A stretch of 64,000 nt of DNA from Euborellia annulipes. Its lineage: Eukaryota > Arthropoda > Insecta > Dermaptera > Anisolabididae. The number at the start of each line of letters is the position of its first letter. Positions within the stretch are counted from its first letter, which is position 1. Both the position numbers and the translations under genes were made by a program. Shown here in pieces: positions 42,708 to 53,960 of this stretch. Below the pieces are notes generated by a model. It saw nothing but the letters and a program-made list of their open reading frames with translations. It ran no database searches and was not told the origin of the DNA. The stretch lies in assembly GCA_023213315.1 (NCBI GenBank), contig JAKCPI010024975.1, positions 62,001 to 126,000 of the forward strand, in the 5' to 3' direction.

Positions 42708-43075
42708 CGGGATTTTGAAGGAAATGTGGCATGTTGAGTTCAAAAAAATGGATTCTGCAAAATGATCTGTCTATGGGTGTGTCCAAAATAAAATAAGATA
42801 GAAATGAGCTAAGAGATTAAAATTTTAAATTTAAGTATTCTCCGGAGGCACGAAAATAAGCTTTTAAATAAAATCGGCCAAAGAGTACTTGTCAGTATGA
42901 AATGATTTTAATTAAAATTCATAAATTAATTATTGATTTACATCTTGAATACTAATATAAAATGTCGGAAAATAAATATATGTCATCATAAAAAATCTGA
43001 TGTAACAAGCATAGAAAACAATTTTCAATTATTTTATGCTGTGCAACCAGTCACATCAGATTTTTTTTTAAGATA
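42708..43075 (-). mobile_element. Family A repeat, old diverged copy
   Basis: The body words are recognisable (AAAATAAGCTTTTAAATAAA, ATCGGCCAAAGAGTACT) and the hairpin at about 42988-43075 now reads TCTGATGTAAC ... GTCACATCAGA. The G-to-A change in one arm is matched by C-to-T in the other, so pairing is kept. Confidence 0.8.
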
Positions 43076-44544
43076 AATTTTAATAAATGGAGTAGTATTC
43101 AATTTCAATCTTTTAATATTCAAAGAGGATTGATTCAAAACATATTTGGAATTAAGTAATTTAAACAAAAAAATTTGCATAGACAGACGGCCGAACATGA
43201 AAACGGATGCATATTAATTCCGAGTGATTGATTTTAATATAAACGAGAAAGTTTACTTAAAAAACTGTATCTAAAAAATATTTTCCAAATAAATATTTAT
43301 AACTAAAGTGTTTTAACAAGGGATTATATAAGTTTTTTTTTTTTTTTAAAGAATTACAAGAGGTAGAGGTTTATCTTGGATATTAATTTCGTTTCTGTGA
43401 ACCGCAAATGAGATAAGTTAGCCGAGTTATTTATCTACAGGATGATACACCTTTAATGAGAAAAGCTGATATGATATAAAATATTTTGACCGAATGGTGT
43501 GAGTGAAAAAAGCCGGAATTTTTGGAATCCTATGCATGAAAAGAGAAAGGGTTCGGTGGCTACGGATGGCGTGAATATTCATAAGGTCACTCGTCGGTGC
43601 TCACCTATAATTTAAACCCCTAAAATAAAATAAAAAAAAAAAAAAAAACGCCCACCACGACTAGGAACAAACCCAAAGACCGTTTAGCTTTGCAAATGCC
43701 CCCTACTCCTCCATCCGCCACTACAATCGCACAAATACACATACAGAGAAAAAGAAGAGAGTGATTAATGAAAGGGAAAATTGCCCGCGAATTAAAATGC
43801 GCAAGAAAACTTTTTTTTTCTCTCTCTCTTCCTCCCGACCGACAGCTCTTATTTTAAAGGATTTTTGTATCCGCAATGAAAATTAAAGTTATGACTTAAG
43901 TAGTTAAAAAAAAATCCTTAAAAGATTATATTATCCCTTTAAAACATTAACCTTTATTTATCCCATTTGGTTAAATACCTACGAAATAGATGTAATTAGA
44001 GTTTGGAGAGCTTAATTACTAACGAACAGCCAGTCATTTCGACTTCTAAGTAAGTCAGTTACAAGTTACAGATTTCTTCATCCCCTCCATCGCATCCAAT
44101 CTACTCACAAATTACTAAATTTAATAATCTAATAAAAAAAAGAGTGTTTTTATATTCGATTCTATAAACTCGAATGTTTCTTATTATGTCTAAGTATAAT
44201 ACTGTAGGTACTCTTATTACGTCGATGCTTATCTTAAAACGCTATCATCTTATAAAAATCCCATAGATAGAGCGCGACCAAGTCAATAATTTTAAAGACT
44301 ACTAAATTTTTTATTTGGCCTTTTTATGAATATATAAAAATAAATAGTAAAAGGAAAACATCTTTGAGTGTTTGTAAAGTATGAACGTCTTTATTTCAGA
44401 AGAGTTATGGAATAAAAAATTTTATTAATTACAGCTAGTAAGAGTTAAGTGGTAAATTTGGGGAAATCTATAATTACGCTATTTATTTGATAATCAAGTA
44501 TTCAGTAGTTACTAGAATAGCAGGAATTGACAGACCGAACTTTT
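43076..44544. other. Region without a recognised gene
   Basis: A mixed-composition part at about 43490-43860 (GGGTTCGGTGGCTACGGATG, CCCCCTACTCCTCCATCCGC, ATTGCCCGCGAATTAAAATG) has no repeat match in the window and no convincing frame. It is a candidate single-copy or regulatory stretch. Confidence 0.35.
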
Positions 44545-44734
44545 TGGATTTAAATCCGAAGAACCTAGCAGATCCAGGATCTGGATAAAAATTCTTTTTT
44601 TGGGGACGATCTTGGATCTGGATCACGATCCAAATTGAAAGGGGGAGGGGATTTAAGGATTTGGGTCTGAAATCATTTTTGCTCTCAGGATCTAGGATTG
44701 GATTGCTTGAATCTTTTTCGGAGGATTAGCAATC

Positions 44735-45095
44735 CTGAATTTTTAGCCATTTAGACCCCCGTCTTGAATTGTTAGCCAATCCAATTGAAATAAATTGTGG
44801 AATGAGACGTGATGCAAACCCATAACCTATGGTATAGTGAAGGACAATATTAAGTCCCACCCATACGTTTTGTACTTGTGATTATTTCATTGTTTAAAAA
44901 AAAATATTATATATTTTTTAATTGGAACTTTCATGGTTCAAATCTAGAAAATTTCCAATAAAGATTTTCATTTTCTTTTATAAAAACAACGAAATAATCA
45001 CAAGTAGAAAACGCATGGGTGGGACTTAATATTGTCACTCACTGTACAAATGGTCAGGATGCTAACTACTACACCAAGGCCGTTGGGAATCCTTT
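44735..45095 (-). mobile_element. SINE copy 9, split by a MITE
   Basis: The decayed minus-strand body ends with GCAAACCCATAACCTATGGTA and resumes after the MITE with CAAATGGTCAGGATGCTAAC and TACACCAAGGCCGTTGGG. Removing the MITE restores the A-box region of the other copies. Confidence 0.7.
44835..45044. mobile_element. Tc1/mariner-type MITE, copy 3
   Basis: Termini TAGTGAAGGACAATATTAAG and, inverted, CAGTGAGTGACAATATTAAG lie between TA at 44833-44834 and 45045-45046. The SINE sequence on both sides gives the empty site directly. Confidence 0.88.
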
Positions 45096-45410
45096 AAAAC
45101 TTTTTACTAAATACTCGTAAATCCTTTTAATTGTTTAAGAATAAAGCCCATTTTTATATACATTTCATCCAAACTTCTAAAAATGTGCAAATTCAGTCGA
45201 AGAACTAGAATTTAATTCGGAAATTTTATTAGAAACTGGGTCAGATCGGATTTTGGATCAAGGATCTGGATTTGCGGATTGGAACAGGGATTCTTTTTCT
45301 AAATGGGATCGAACAGCTAATCCTTTTGCAGAAGCCGAATCGGATCGCCCGAACTATCCGGATCTACGGATCGGATCGCTAAAGCTTTTTAAAGAATTTT
45401 GCCCTAGTTA

Positions 45411-47300
45411 CTAGTTTTAATTTTGATAAGATATGTGTGTTAGGAATTTATAAATTCTCTTTATAATTGATTATATTTGTTATTTGTCCGGTTTATGATC
45501 ACCCTTATTGAGGTTATTAATTAGCGTCAAGGTATGTGCATATTAACCTATCACATATTTTGTATGTCACCCTCTTTCCTTGGAATTAGGTCGGGGTGAA
45601 TTTTCACATAAAAGGAACCGAGAATAATGGAAAGTTTATCAATAAAACCAGAAGCTATAATGATAACGTAACTTTACCTTTCTATTTTTTTTTTTTTTTT
45701 TAATATGTCAGGTCAAAATATAAATTAAATTTATGTAAATAAGTTATTTCATAATACAAAATGCACAACAATTAATGGGTTTTACTTTTTTTTTTAAACA
45801 GGTTTTGAAAAATTCGTTTAAAAATAACAATTTGCATATAGATTAATTAATAGAAATCATTCATATATATACTATGTTGATAACATTGATGATGGTTTAA
45901 TATCCACAAATAAAATGTTTTTTGAGAGGAAAGAGAAAGCTCTGAGTACTCATCATCAGATGTGATTTTTTTGAAAATATTTAGTTAAATACTTGGAAAT
46001 TTACTGATTGTATATTTTCCTTGTTTAGAAGTAATTAGTTGAAGAGTCATGGGATAGGTTTCATAAATATTCCCCACTCTTTTCTGTCAGAAACAGTGAC
46101 GGCAAACACGGAAGATGAACTACAGATATTGTTATTATTTTTTTTATATTTATCTGGCTTTTTTTTTTGTACAGCTTAAGTTTATTTATTATTAAAATTT
46201 TTTTTTTTAGTGAGAAGCATTGAAAGCGTGTGACAGTTTTCATGTGGTATAACACACTCAAAAGTTGTTCATTTTTTTTTTATCTTTCTCCTATCGTCAT
46301 TTGCAACACCTGAAGCGAACGACCCACGAGCCCTAGAGGGATTTAAACAAAAATCAATCCCCCAAGAGTTAACTGCAGATAATTTCATTTACTACTAGCC
46401 AGAATAACATTGCATAGCAGACGACAAAAATGTTTTGAAATATCAGATTCGTTATCATCACATTGGGATACAAAATGTTCATCTATTAATTTTAAGTGTC
46501 GTTTTGTTTTTAACAAAAATAAAAAAAGTAAAAAAGAGAAAAATTTATTAGGAATCAGAAAATTAACAAAATATTAATATTTTAATAAGAAAGTTTGTTT
46601 AATTAAGGAAATATCATTTTAAATTAAATAAAATCTTATTATTAAATTCTCAAGTTTTTTTTTTGTTTATGGATCTGAGGCCAGGATTTAAGTGCATTAA
46701 TAAATTTTAAATTCCAAAATGGGAAGTGAACTACTGATCCTTAGGTCAAATAAATTAAAAGATAAAATAAAATTTAAGGATCATTGTGTTGAGGATTTTA
46801 AGAGAACAAGAAAATAAAAACCAGGTCCATCATTCTTACGAGTGACGAAAAACACCATGGAATTATTGAGTCAATGATATTTGAATATTAATTATTATTG
46901 GTAAATTATCTTTGATTAAAATATAAAGATTTGAATAAAAACTGCTGGCTACTAAAGAAAACAAAATAAATTCTATATAAGTTCCAAAATCTTATTCCTA
47001 TTCCAAAAATAAAAAAAAGAACCAAATATATAGACATTTTTTGTATTAATCGAGGTTTATTTTAGTAAATAATAATAAAAAGTAAAAATTAATTTCAAAA
47101 AATTGCATGATGATTGCAGAAATAGTGACCGAAAAGTTGTAATTTTTAGTGATTTGTATTAGTAATTGCTAACTAAAATAAACCATGATTAATGCAAAAA
47201 ATGTCTTTTATTACGAATAATAATTGAATACACAACAAAAACAATAATAACAATCGTGAAATCTTAAATTATTTAATCACGACCAAAGATAGTCCCGATC
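45411..47300. other. AT-rich stretch, nothing recognised
   Basis: No coding frame, repeat match or structural RNA that I can defend. 45,480-45,620 and 46,280-46,380 are slightly less AT-rich. Confidence 0.5.
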
Positions 47301-47480
47301 CAGGGCCGGATCTAGAGGGGGGGGGGGGGGGGGCCCCCCCCCGGGCGGATTAAAGGGGGGGCGATTAAAAAAAAAAAATTTAAAAAAAAAAAAAAATTAA
47401 AAAAAATTTTTTATAATATTTTTTAAGGGGGGGGAAAAAAAAAAAATTTCCCCCCCAAAAAAAAATATTTCTCCCGCTCC
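47301..47480. other. hAT-like start followed by a low-complexity artefact
   Basis: CAGGGCCGGATCTAGAGG resembles the start of the hAT MITE at 10884. It is followed by runs of G, C, A and T to about 47470 that look like unresolved consensus, so the element's true interior and end are not readable. Confidence 0.55.
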
Positions 47481-47939
47481 CGTCCCGATCAGATCATTTT
47501 AGGCCTATATCAATGATAAAAGAGGGGATTACATAAAAAAATAATAAAAGTCAACACAACAGCCCATATCATTAATTAAAAGTAATATTTTTATTAATAT
47601 TAATAGGGGTGCAACAATATTGCAATAGTAAATTCTTTAGTGAGTAATTTTTTAAAGAATTTTGTAATTCAGATTCGTGATTGCATTAGTCCTTTAGAAA
47701 ATAGCTACAAAAAAAAAACATATTGAGAAAAACACAAACGAATTTATTGAGATATTAAATGTGTGACGAATAGTCTGAAATTTTAGATGCTGGTTAGTTA
47801 GAAAAGAGAGGGTCTTTCTCAAACTTTGCTAAAGTGTATAACATTTTCTAATCTATTTAAATTAAAAAATTTAATCATAATAGATAATTTGAATCCGAAT
47901 CGCGTATGATTATAAATTTAAAAATTCCATCCTCTAATC

Positions 47940-49375
47940 CAGTGGTTTCCAAACTTTATGTTACCACGCCTCCCTTAAAAATATTTAATCTTATGACGCC
48001 TCCCCCACTCCCATTTTATAAAATAATACAAAAACAAAAATTTTTAATGTAAAAAAATATAAATTTATATAAAAATATTTTTTTTTTTTTTTATTTATTC
48101 TTATTTATACTAAAACTAGCAATCATTTGAAAAATTGGTCCTGGTGGTCATTCGCGCCTCCCCTTAGACTTAGGGATGTGGTATCGAAAAAAAAGCATCG
48201 ATACTTGTACTTCGTATCGTATCGAAAAAAGTGTGAGTGTTTAAAAGTTAAAAAATAAAAAACTAATTTTTTTTTTCAACGACACCTACACTCCCCCTCC
48301 CCCTTTCAACAGCTTATATTCTCCCCCTACCCTTAGTGAAATACAAAATATTTAATTTCATATTCAAAAGAATCGTTTTTCGCAGTCAAATTATTTGTTT
48401 CTATCATTTTTTTTTTTCAACGATAAAATGCATAATAATTACCTTTAATAAGATTCTCAAGAGGGTGTGCTGGTTGACGGTGAGGTCAGGGTGGGTTACA
48501 CTATATTAATTATTCACTTTGATTCACTTTAAACAAAAAAAAGAAGGCAGCGCCTGCATCCCGGCAACGCGCTCGACTCGACTGAACGAGAGATTCGACT
48601 CTCTCTTTGTGTAGGAATAAAACAGATGAAAATAACAATTCCCTTTTTATTAAAAGTAAAAAAATACCTTTTACTCTAATCTAACTATATTTAGAGCTGG
48701 AAAAGAATGTCAACAAGTGATATGGAATATTCCAAGGCCTTTCTTAAATAATCAACCCTTCATCCCTCCCTAATCAACCCTTAATATTATAAAAAATAAT
48801 AATCAACGCTATTTTTTGAATGTTTTCTATTTATTTGGCTTCGATTTAGCTAAAATAAATTTAAAAAACATTTTTTTCAATTTTTCAACCCCTTATCCAA
48901 TCCTAATAAATAAAATAATTAACAATGCTATCGCCTTCGGCGAGCTCTCGTCTAGTCAGAAAAAAATTAAAACCCCTCCCTGGAACCGCCTTTGGGTTTT
49001 ACACATAGTATAATTTTCTAGAATGAGTCTTACTTTAGGCCAGTGGTTTCCAAACTTTATGTTACCACGACTCCCTTAAAAATATTTAATCGTATGTCGC
49101 CCCCTACCAGACACATTTAAAAAAATAATACAAAAACAAAGATTTTTAATAGCCTACTAAAAAATATAAATTTACATAAAAATATTTTTTTTTATTTATT
49201 CATATTTATTATTTAATTAAAACTCAGTCCCAGAATTATTTTATTATTTTATTTATAAAATTTATAAAACTAGCAATCATTTGGAAAATTGATCTTACTG
49301 GCTAATATTCGCGTCTCCCCTTAGACTAGTCCGCGCCTCCCTAGGGAGGCGGGCCTCACAGTTTGGAAAACGCTG
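47940..49375. mobile_element. Composite hAT-type MITE with 8-bp target duplication
   Basis: Perfect 8-bp duplications CTCTAATC lie at 47932-47939 and 49376-49383. The outer ends are CAGTGGTTTCCAAACTTTAT and the inverse of CAGCGTTTTCCAAACTG, typical hAT termini. A second copy of the left end starts at 49041 and runs as a full MITE to 49375; the first copy lacks its right 50 bases. The filler (48179-49040) includes a less AT-rich patch (48460-48620) and a CGCCTTCGGCG hairpin near 48930 like a Helitron end. Confidence 0.8.
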
Positions 49376-49383
49376 CTCTAATC

Positions 49384-51260
49384 TAATCATAGAAAATGTA
49401 TTTTTCAACAGACCTATCTTAAAAAAAAAAAATTCATGAAATACTGTAATTGATAAAAGAAAAGTCACTTTTTAGAAAGATTAAATTTTCTTAAAGGAGT
49501 GTTGAAACTCATTCATCTTCTTCAAGTGATGTCAAAACCTAGGCTTATTCTTTTTGAATAAGAACTTAACAAGATATTTTTTTTTTCTTTGATTACATCA
49601 AAAAAATAATAAAAGTCAACAGCACATATCATTAAATGAAATATTTTTGTTATTAATAGAGGTGCACGAATATCAAAAATAAACTATTACTACAGTTCTT
49701 TGTGAGTAATTTTTTTAAAAATTTTATAATTCAGATTCGTGTTTTAGATAATAACTTTTCATTTATTGTGAGGTACAAATTTTATATTTATTTTTAAATG
49801 AAAGATATTTTGGAATTAGAGAGAAAGGATAACTCATTGATATAAATATAAATAAGCCTGCTTTTGATGTGAACAGATTTAGGAAATTCATAAACCAGAA
49901 TTTATTATTAGAATTCAAAATGATGACTTTAAGATAAGTTATAAAGCCCTAATCTCTAAAGGGCTATTCTCCCTTTGTATGCAAGATGTTTAGTCTAATG
50001 CGATTTTATCTGGAAATTTTAATGGGACAATAATTGAGTTGTATCGTCAAATAGTTAAAGATATTTTGAGTTTAGCCATCATCACAATTTACTAAGTTAT
50101 CTTTAGAGAGAAATATTTGTTTATATTTATTTCATTTTGATTAATTAAAAGCCTTACATATCAAAAAAAAATTTTAACTTGAAAATAATATTAAATTTTT
50201 GAAAAATCTCATATCAGAGCCAGACTTACTAATTTTTTGGAACGAAGTTCTTTTACGCGGCTTACTCTAGAGATATCTCTTTCTCTTTATCTCTTTCGAT
50301 ATTATTTAAAAAAGAAAATAATTATTATTTTTTTTATTTATTCATATTAAATTATATCCGGAGTTGAAGAAAAGGCATGAGGAACTTCGTTCCTTGCTGG
50401 GATCCCACTATGTTTGATTTTTTTTTTTCAATTAGGCCTAGTTTACAAAACAAAAAAATTTATATCGTATAGAGAAAATAAAAATTTCCATTGAAGAATA
50501 ATTAATGAAATAAAATTTTATACATTATTTTTTGATGAGTCAGAAATTTAAAAATTTTGCCCTTTTTTTTAAACAATTTTCCGCCACCATCTGCCCATAT
50601 ATACAGAAAGAATTGAAAATAAATCAGTGGAAGCAGAATGGCTGATCAGATAAAATTTTTAATATTGTAGACTTTTATTAAAATATAGTGATATTGATCT
50701 CATGTTGGAGCTAGTCCCCCTCCTCTCTCTTTCTCTTTTTTGTCGTTAGAATCTCAAATACAAATGAGAGACGGTTTTTCTATTTGAAAAAGTAAAAATA
50801 TACCGAAATAAACCGATTCATATAATTTTTTCATTGTAAAAACTCATTCATCTTTAAGTAGGTGTCTAGTTTATTATTAATCTTCATCCATTATCTAAAT
50901 TACAACTTGTTTGAAAAGAAATATAATTAAATTTCTTTTAAATTAAAAAAAAAAGAATATGTCTTTTCAAATGAGTTTCAGTTTTATTTATTTTCCTTTA
51001 AACATTATGAGTAATAAAGAATCTTTTCTTACTCGATTCATTAAAATTTTAGAAGAAAATCATAAAGAGATTGACTAGTAAAAATAAATTCTGGAATAAT
51101 ATTAATTAATGTGATGATTTAATTAAAGATTTATAGTAGTTAAGTACCTGGTATAAGAAGGAACGTAAAGAATTTTATTGGGGTGAATAAATTCATTGAT
51201 TTTTGTTTAATTCAAGATAGACAATAAATGTATTTTTTAAATAATTGCTCCTCGAGTGTG
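49384..51260. other. AT-rich stretch, nothing recognised
   Basis: Words such as TCAACAGCACATATCATTAA at 49617 and TTTTATAATTCAGATTCGTG at 49719 resemble 47551-47675, so an old diverged duplication is possible. Otherwise there is no gene or element. Confidence 0.45.
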
Positions 51261-51263
51261 TAG

Positions 51264-51482
51264 GCGGAGGGAAATTTTGCGGGGTACTTTGTCACAAGTC
51301 ACAATTTGAATTGGGAGAAATTTGAAGGCGGAGGAAAATTTTGCAGCCAACCCAAGTTGCCCAAGGTTGATGCTCAGTCGTGTGTCAGTGAACTTGACTA
51401 ACAAGAGTGTTTTATTGTTATTAAGTGCTCAAAGTTTTTAGTTTGTCTTTAGCATTATTTACTCTGTCACTATCAATTGAAG
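51264..51482 (+). promoter_or_regulatory. Candidate promoter and non-coding first exon
   Basis: A GC-richer patch carries two copies of AGGCGGAGG(G/A)AAATTTTGC about 66 bases apart (near 51263 and 51329). Downstream are two arthropod initiator-type TCAGT words (51374 and 51385). About 100 bases later is a splice-donor-like GAAG|GTGTGTGA (GT at 51483-51484). No ATG-led frame of note lies between. The order fits a promoter and 5' untranslated exon, but no downstream exon is visible. Confidence 0.3.
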
Positions 51483-51676
51483 GTGTGTGAATATTATTTT
51501 ATCTTAATCCTTAGTTAATTAGCTATACATTAATGTATAGCTATAGTATGTATAGTATGTATTTTTAACTTTCGACCGTTGGTTCTCGTTGAAACATTTT
51601 GTAAATTAAAATTAAATATACCAATTAAACACTAGGTTATTTGTTTCAAAGGTTTTATTAATTAAAAAAATTAATA

Positions 51677-51716
51677 CTTGATACGTATTTCGACAATTCC
51701 TTGTCATCATCAGAAG
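51677..51716 (-). ncRNA. Hammerhead-like ribozyme motif 6a
   Basis: Minus strand: stem I CTT, CTGATGA (the canonical core), T, stem II GACAA/TTGTC, GAAA, TACGTATC, stem I AAG. ATACGTAT is an eight-base palindrome, long enough for a firm dimeric stem III. Confidence 0.7.
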
Positions 51717-51793
51717 ATGACTCTTCTATTATCAACATCTAGGAAATATAAATTATACACGAGGTTATTTGTTTCAATTTATTTTATTTTCTT

Positions 51794-51832
51794 TAATACA
51801 TATTTCGACACTATGTGTGTCATCTTCAGAAG
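51794..51832 (-). ncRNA. Hammerhead-like ribozyme motif 6b
   Basis: Minus strand: CTT, CTGAAGA, T, stem II GACAC/GTGTC, GAAA, TATGTATT, AA. Stem II differs from 6a in both strands, keeping five pairs. The palindrome is weakened by one change. Confidence 0.62.
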
Positions 51833-52000
51833 TTTACAAATGACTGACAATTTTCTTTTTATCTGGTAATTGATGTGGCGGGGCCAGGGTTGATCTCCAA
51901 GCACCTCCCATCATATATCTAATTGGTCTACCTGAACCTCCACCCAACTTAATAAGTTAATCCACATCAATTCCCAAATAAAAAAAAAAATTATCATTTA

Positions 52001-52034
52001 TAAAGATGACACACATAGTGTCGAAATACGTATT
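52001..52034 (+). ncRNA. Hammerhead-like ribozyme motif 6c, broken
   Basis: Stem II GACAC/GTGTC, GAAA and TACGTATT are intact, but the 5' core reads AAAGA rather than CTGANGA and stem I is lost. Confidence 0.4.
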
Positions 52035-52090
52035 AAGTCATTAAAATAAATTGAAACAAATAACCTTGTGTATAATTTATATTCCCTATA

Positions 52091-52383
52091 ATCCATAATT
52101 GTTAGACATTTACTAGAAAGCTGATTATTTTACGTAACTTGTACAAAGGTATGCACCATTTATTTACATATTTGTTTTGGCTCAAACACTAACCGAAACC
52201 TGTTAAAAAAAATCACAAGTGAAAATTGTGACAATATCTCTCCCCAACTATTAAACTAAAAGACAAAAAATCTATAAGTCATATTGGTTGCCTACCTTCC
52301 AGCAAACAAATTTATAAATTTTTATTAGATATTTTTTTCAAATTTGGAATTTTTAGGAGATAAAAAACCTTCCCCCCCCCCCC

Positions 52384-52426
<43 letters not shown>

Positions 52427-53061
52427 ACCCCCGCGGGGCCCCCCCCTTTGCCCGCCGGGCCAAAACAAAACCACAAACCCACCAATTTCAATTCAAATAC
52501 TCTCCCTCATTTATTGGGGGGAGGAAAAATATTATTTCTCCGTTTAGAAATGTCAAAAATAATTCTTTAAAATATGCACTGGGTGGGATTAAATTTTTAT
52601 TAAAAAAGTAAATTAATTTTGGCCTCTGCTGTATAATAGGCTTATTTGATAACAATCTTTTTGATACTGGGTTCAATATTTTGATACGAATAAACAGAGA
52701 CAAAATCACGGGTTGCTGCCTAAGCAATAAATCATAATTGAATTGGAGAAATTCCTATGACAGAGATAATGAGGCAAATATTTTGTGATTGGCAGTTGGA
52801 TAATATTTAACGAACAAATTCAATTTTGAAATCAAATCAGTTTATATTCAGGGAACCATTCATGTCAATTTTATTTTCGATATTATGATAATTCTAAAGA
52901 TAATTATAAATTTTAATGATACAATTTTATGTTTGTAATTTTGTTGGTAACTTAGAAGTGGAAAATTGAATTAGAACACTAATATCTACAAAATAAAAAA
53001 TTTGCTAAATTAATAAAATGGATAAATGCATAATTAACGAAATTTATTTTGCTAACTGTTT
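52091..53061. other. AT-rich stretch with a poly-C block
   Basis: 52371-52450 is almost pure C with a short GCGGGGCCC tail, a probable assembly artefact; a poly-proline frame there is not a gene. The rest is AT-rich with no element recognised. Confidence 0.55.
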
Positions 53062-53706
53062 TAACTTTCTCTTACTCTATATATGAAATATAAAGAGAGA
53101 AAGTAATGGATTCATATCAAAAATTCTATCTCGAGATTTTGATAGATATACACGTTTTGAGGTTCCCTGAATCCAAAAAAGTGGTTTTCGCGTCTGTGAA
53201 CAAAATATCCCAAAAACGAAAAGAGCTAGGAGGTTGAAATTTTATATTTAAGTTAGGTACCTTTCTGGGACGTGACACGAAAGCTCTAGAACAAAATCGG
53301 ATAAAGAGTACTAATACTTTACTGATGTAATTTTTCAGTTTTTTTTTTTTTTTTTTTTTTGATTTTCTAGAAAATCGCTCCAACAATTTTGTTTAAAATT
53401 CAAAAATCAATTATTTTTTAGATGCTCTTTAAAATGTATATTCTCAATTCACCATTGAAATCTTTTAAAGACCACTTTACTCTTGTTCTTCATAGGAAAG
53501 ATAGAAATTTCTCCTATGGTTGCTATGGTAACAAAATATAAATATTTTCCAAATTTTACATCTTGAATTCAAATGTACTCTACTGTCGGAAACTAAATAT
53601 ATCTCAATACAAAAAATCTGGTGTGACAAGCACAGTACACAACTTTCTCTTGCCGAAGGTTAAAAGAAAGTTGTGCGCTGTGCGACGAGTCACGCCAGAT
53701 TTTTTG
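53062..53706 (-). mobile_element. Family A repeat, near-complete
   Basis: Tail hairpin (AACTTTCTCTTACTC to AGAGAGAAAGTA), body with GAGCTAGGAGGTTGAAATTT and GTTGCTATGGTAAC, and head hairpin at about 53612-53706 (TCTGGTGTGACAAGC to GAGTCACGCCAGATTTTTT). The CA microsatellite is missing. Confidence 0.88.
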
Positions 53707-53879
53707 AATGAAGAAACTCCAGATTATAGTTTCAAATTATTTATTCCAAGGGATGCTGAGAAAATAATGATTTTTTAATAAATATTGGGTGCTTATTTTG
53801 ATTGGTTCCTGCAAACCAATTCACTCCAAATTTAAATACCTAAATGAATATAATATACTATTATTTTCTAATATACCAG

Positions 53880-53960
53880 GTAGACTCTATAATATAGTCT
53901 ACCTGGATACGGGCGGGTACGGGCCAAAAAAAATCGGCCCGTGCAGGGCTCTACTCTATA
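53880..53960. mobile_element. hAT-like terminus, solo
   Basis: CCAGGTAGACT and AGTCTACCTGG form a perfect 11-base inverted repeat around CTATAATAT. Next to it is GGTACGGGCC with GGCCCGTGCAGGGCTC; AGAGCCCTGCACGGGCC is a known hAT-type end. No partner end or target duplication found. Confidence 0.35.

Larger units (their letters stand above)
44545..45410. mobile_element. GGATC-rich element with nested insertions
   Basis: Both ends are dense in GGATC words: CAGATCCAGGATCTGG on the left and CCGGATCTACGGATCGGATC on the right, with GGATCTGGATCACGATCC inside. Such GGATC-rich ends occur in some hAT-like MITEs; I found no target duplication. A SINE and, inside it, a MITE occupy the centre. Confidence 0.45.
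51560..52090. mobile_element. Palindromic element with three hammerhead-like motifs, locus 6
   Basis: The left side has two tandem units, each containing GGTTATTTGTTTCAA, a T/A-rich stretch and a minus-strand motif with a different stem II. The right side (52000-52085) is an inverted single unit. The centre (51870-51980) has a mixed patch (GGCGGGGCCAGGGTTGATCT). A fragment of the left end is at 28012-28097. GGTTGCCTACCTTCCAGCAA occurs near 52285, as downstream of locus 3. No target duplication identified. Confidence 0.75.

Noticed and set aside
45880..45970. Another hammerhead-like copy (TTGATGATGG)
   Set aside because: There is no GAAA partner at the right distance and no stem II, so the resemblance is only one word.
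52344..52547. Poly-proline open frame
   Set aside because: It is a translation of a poly-C block that looks like an assembly artefact; no start context or domain.
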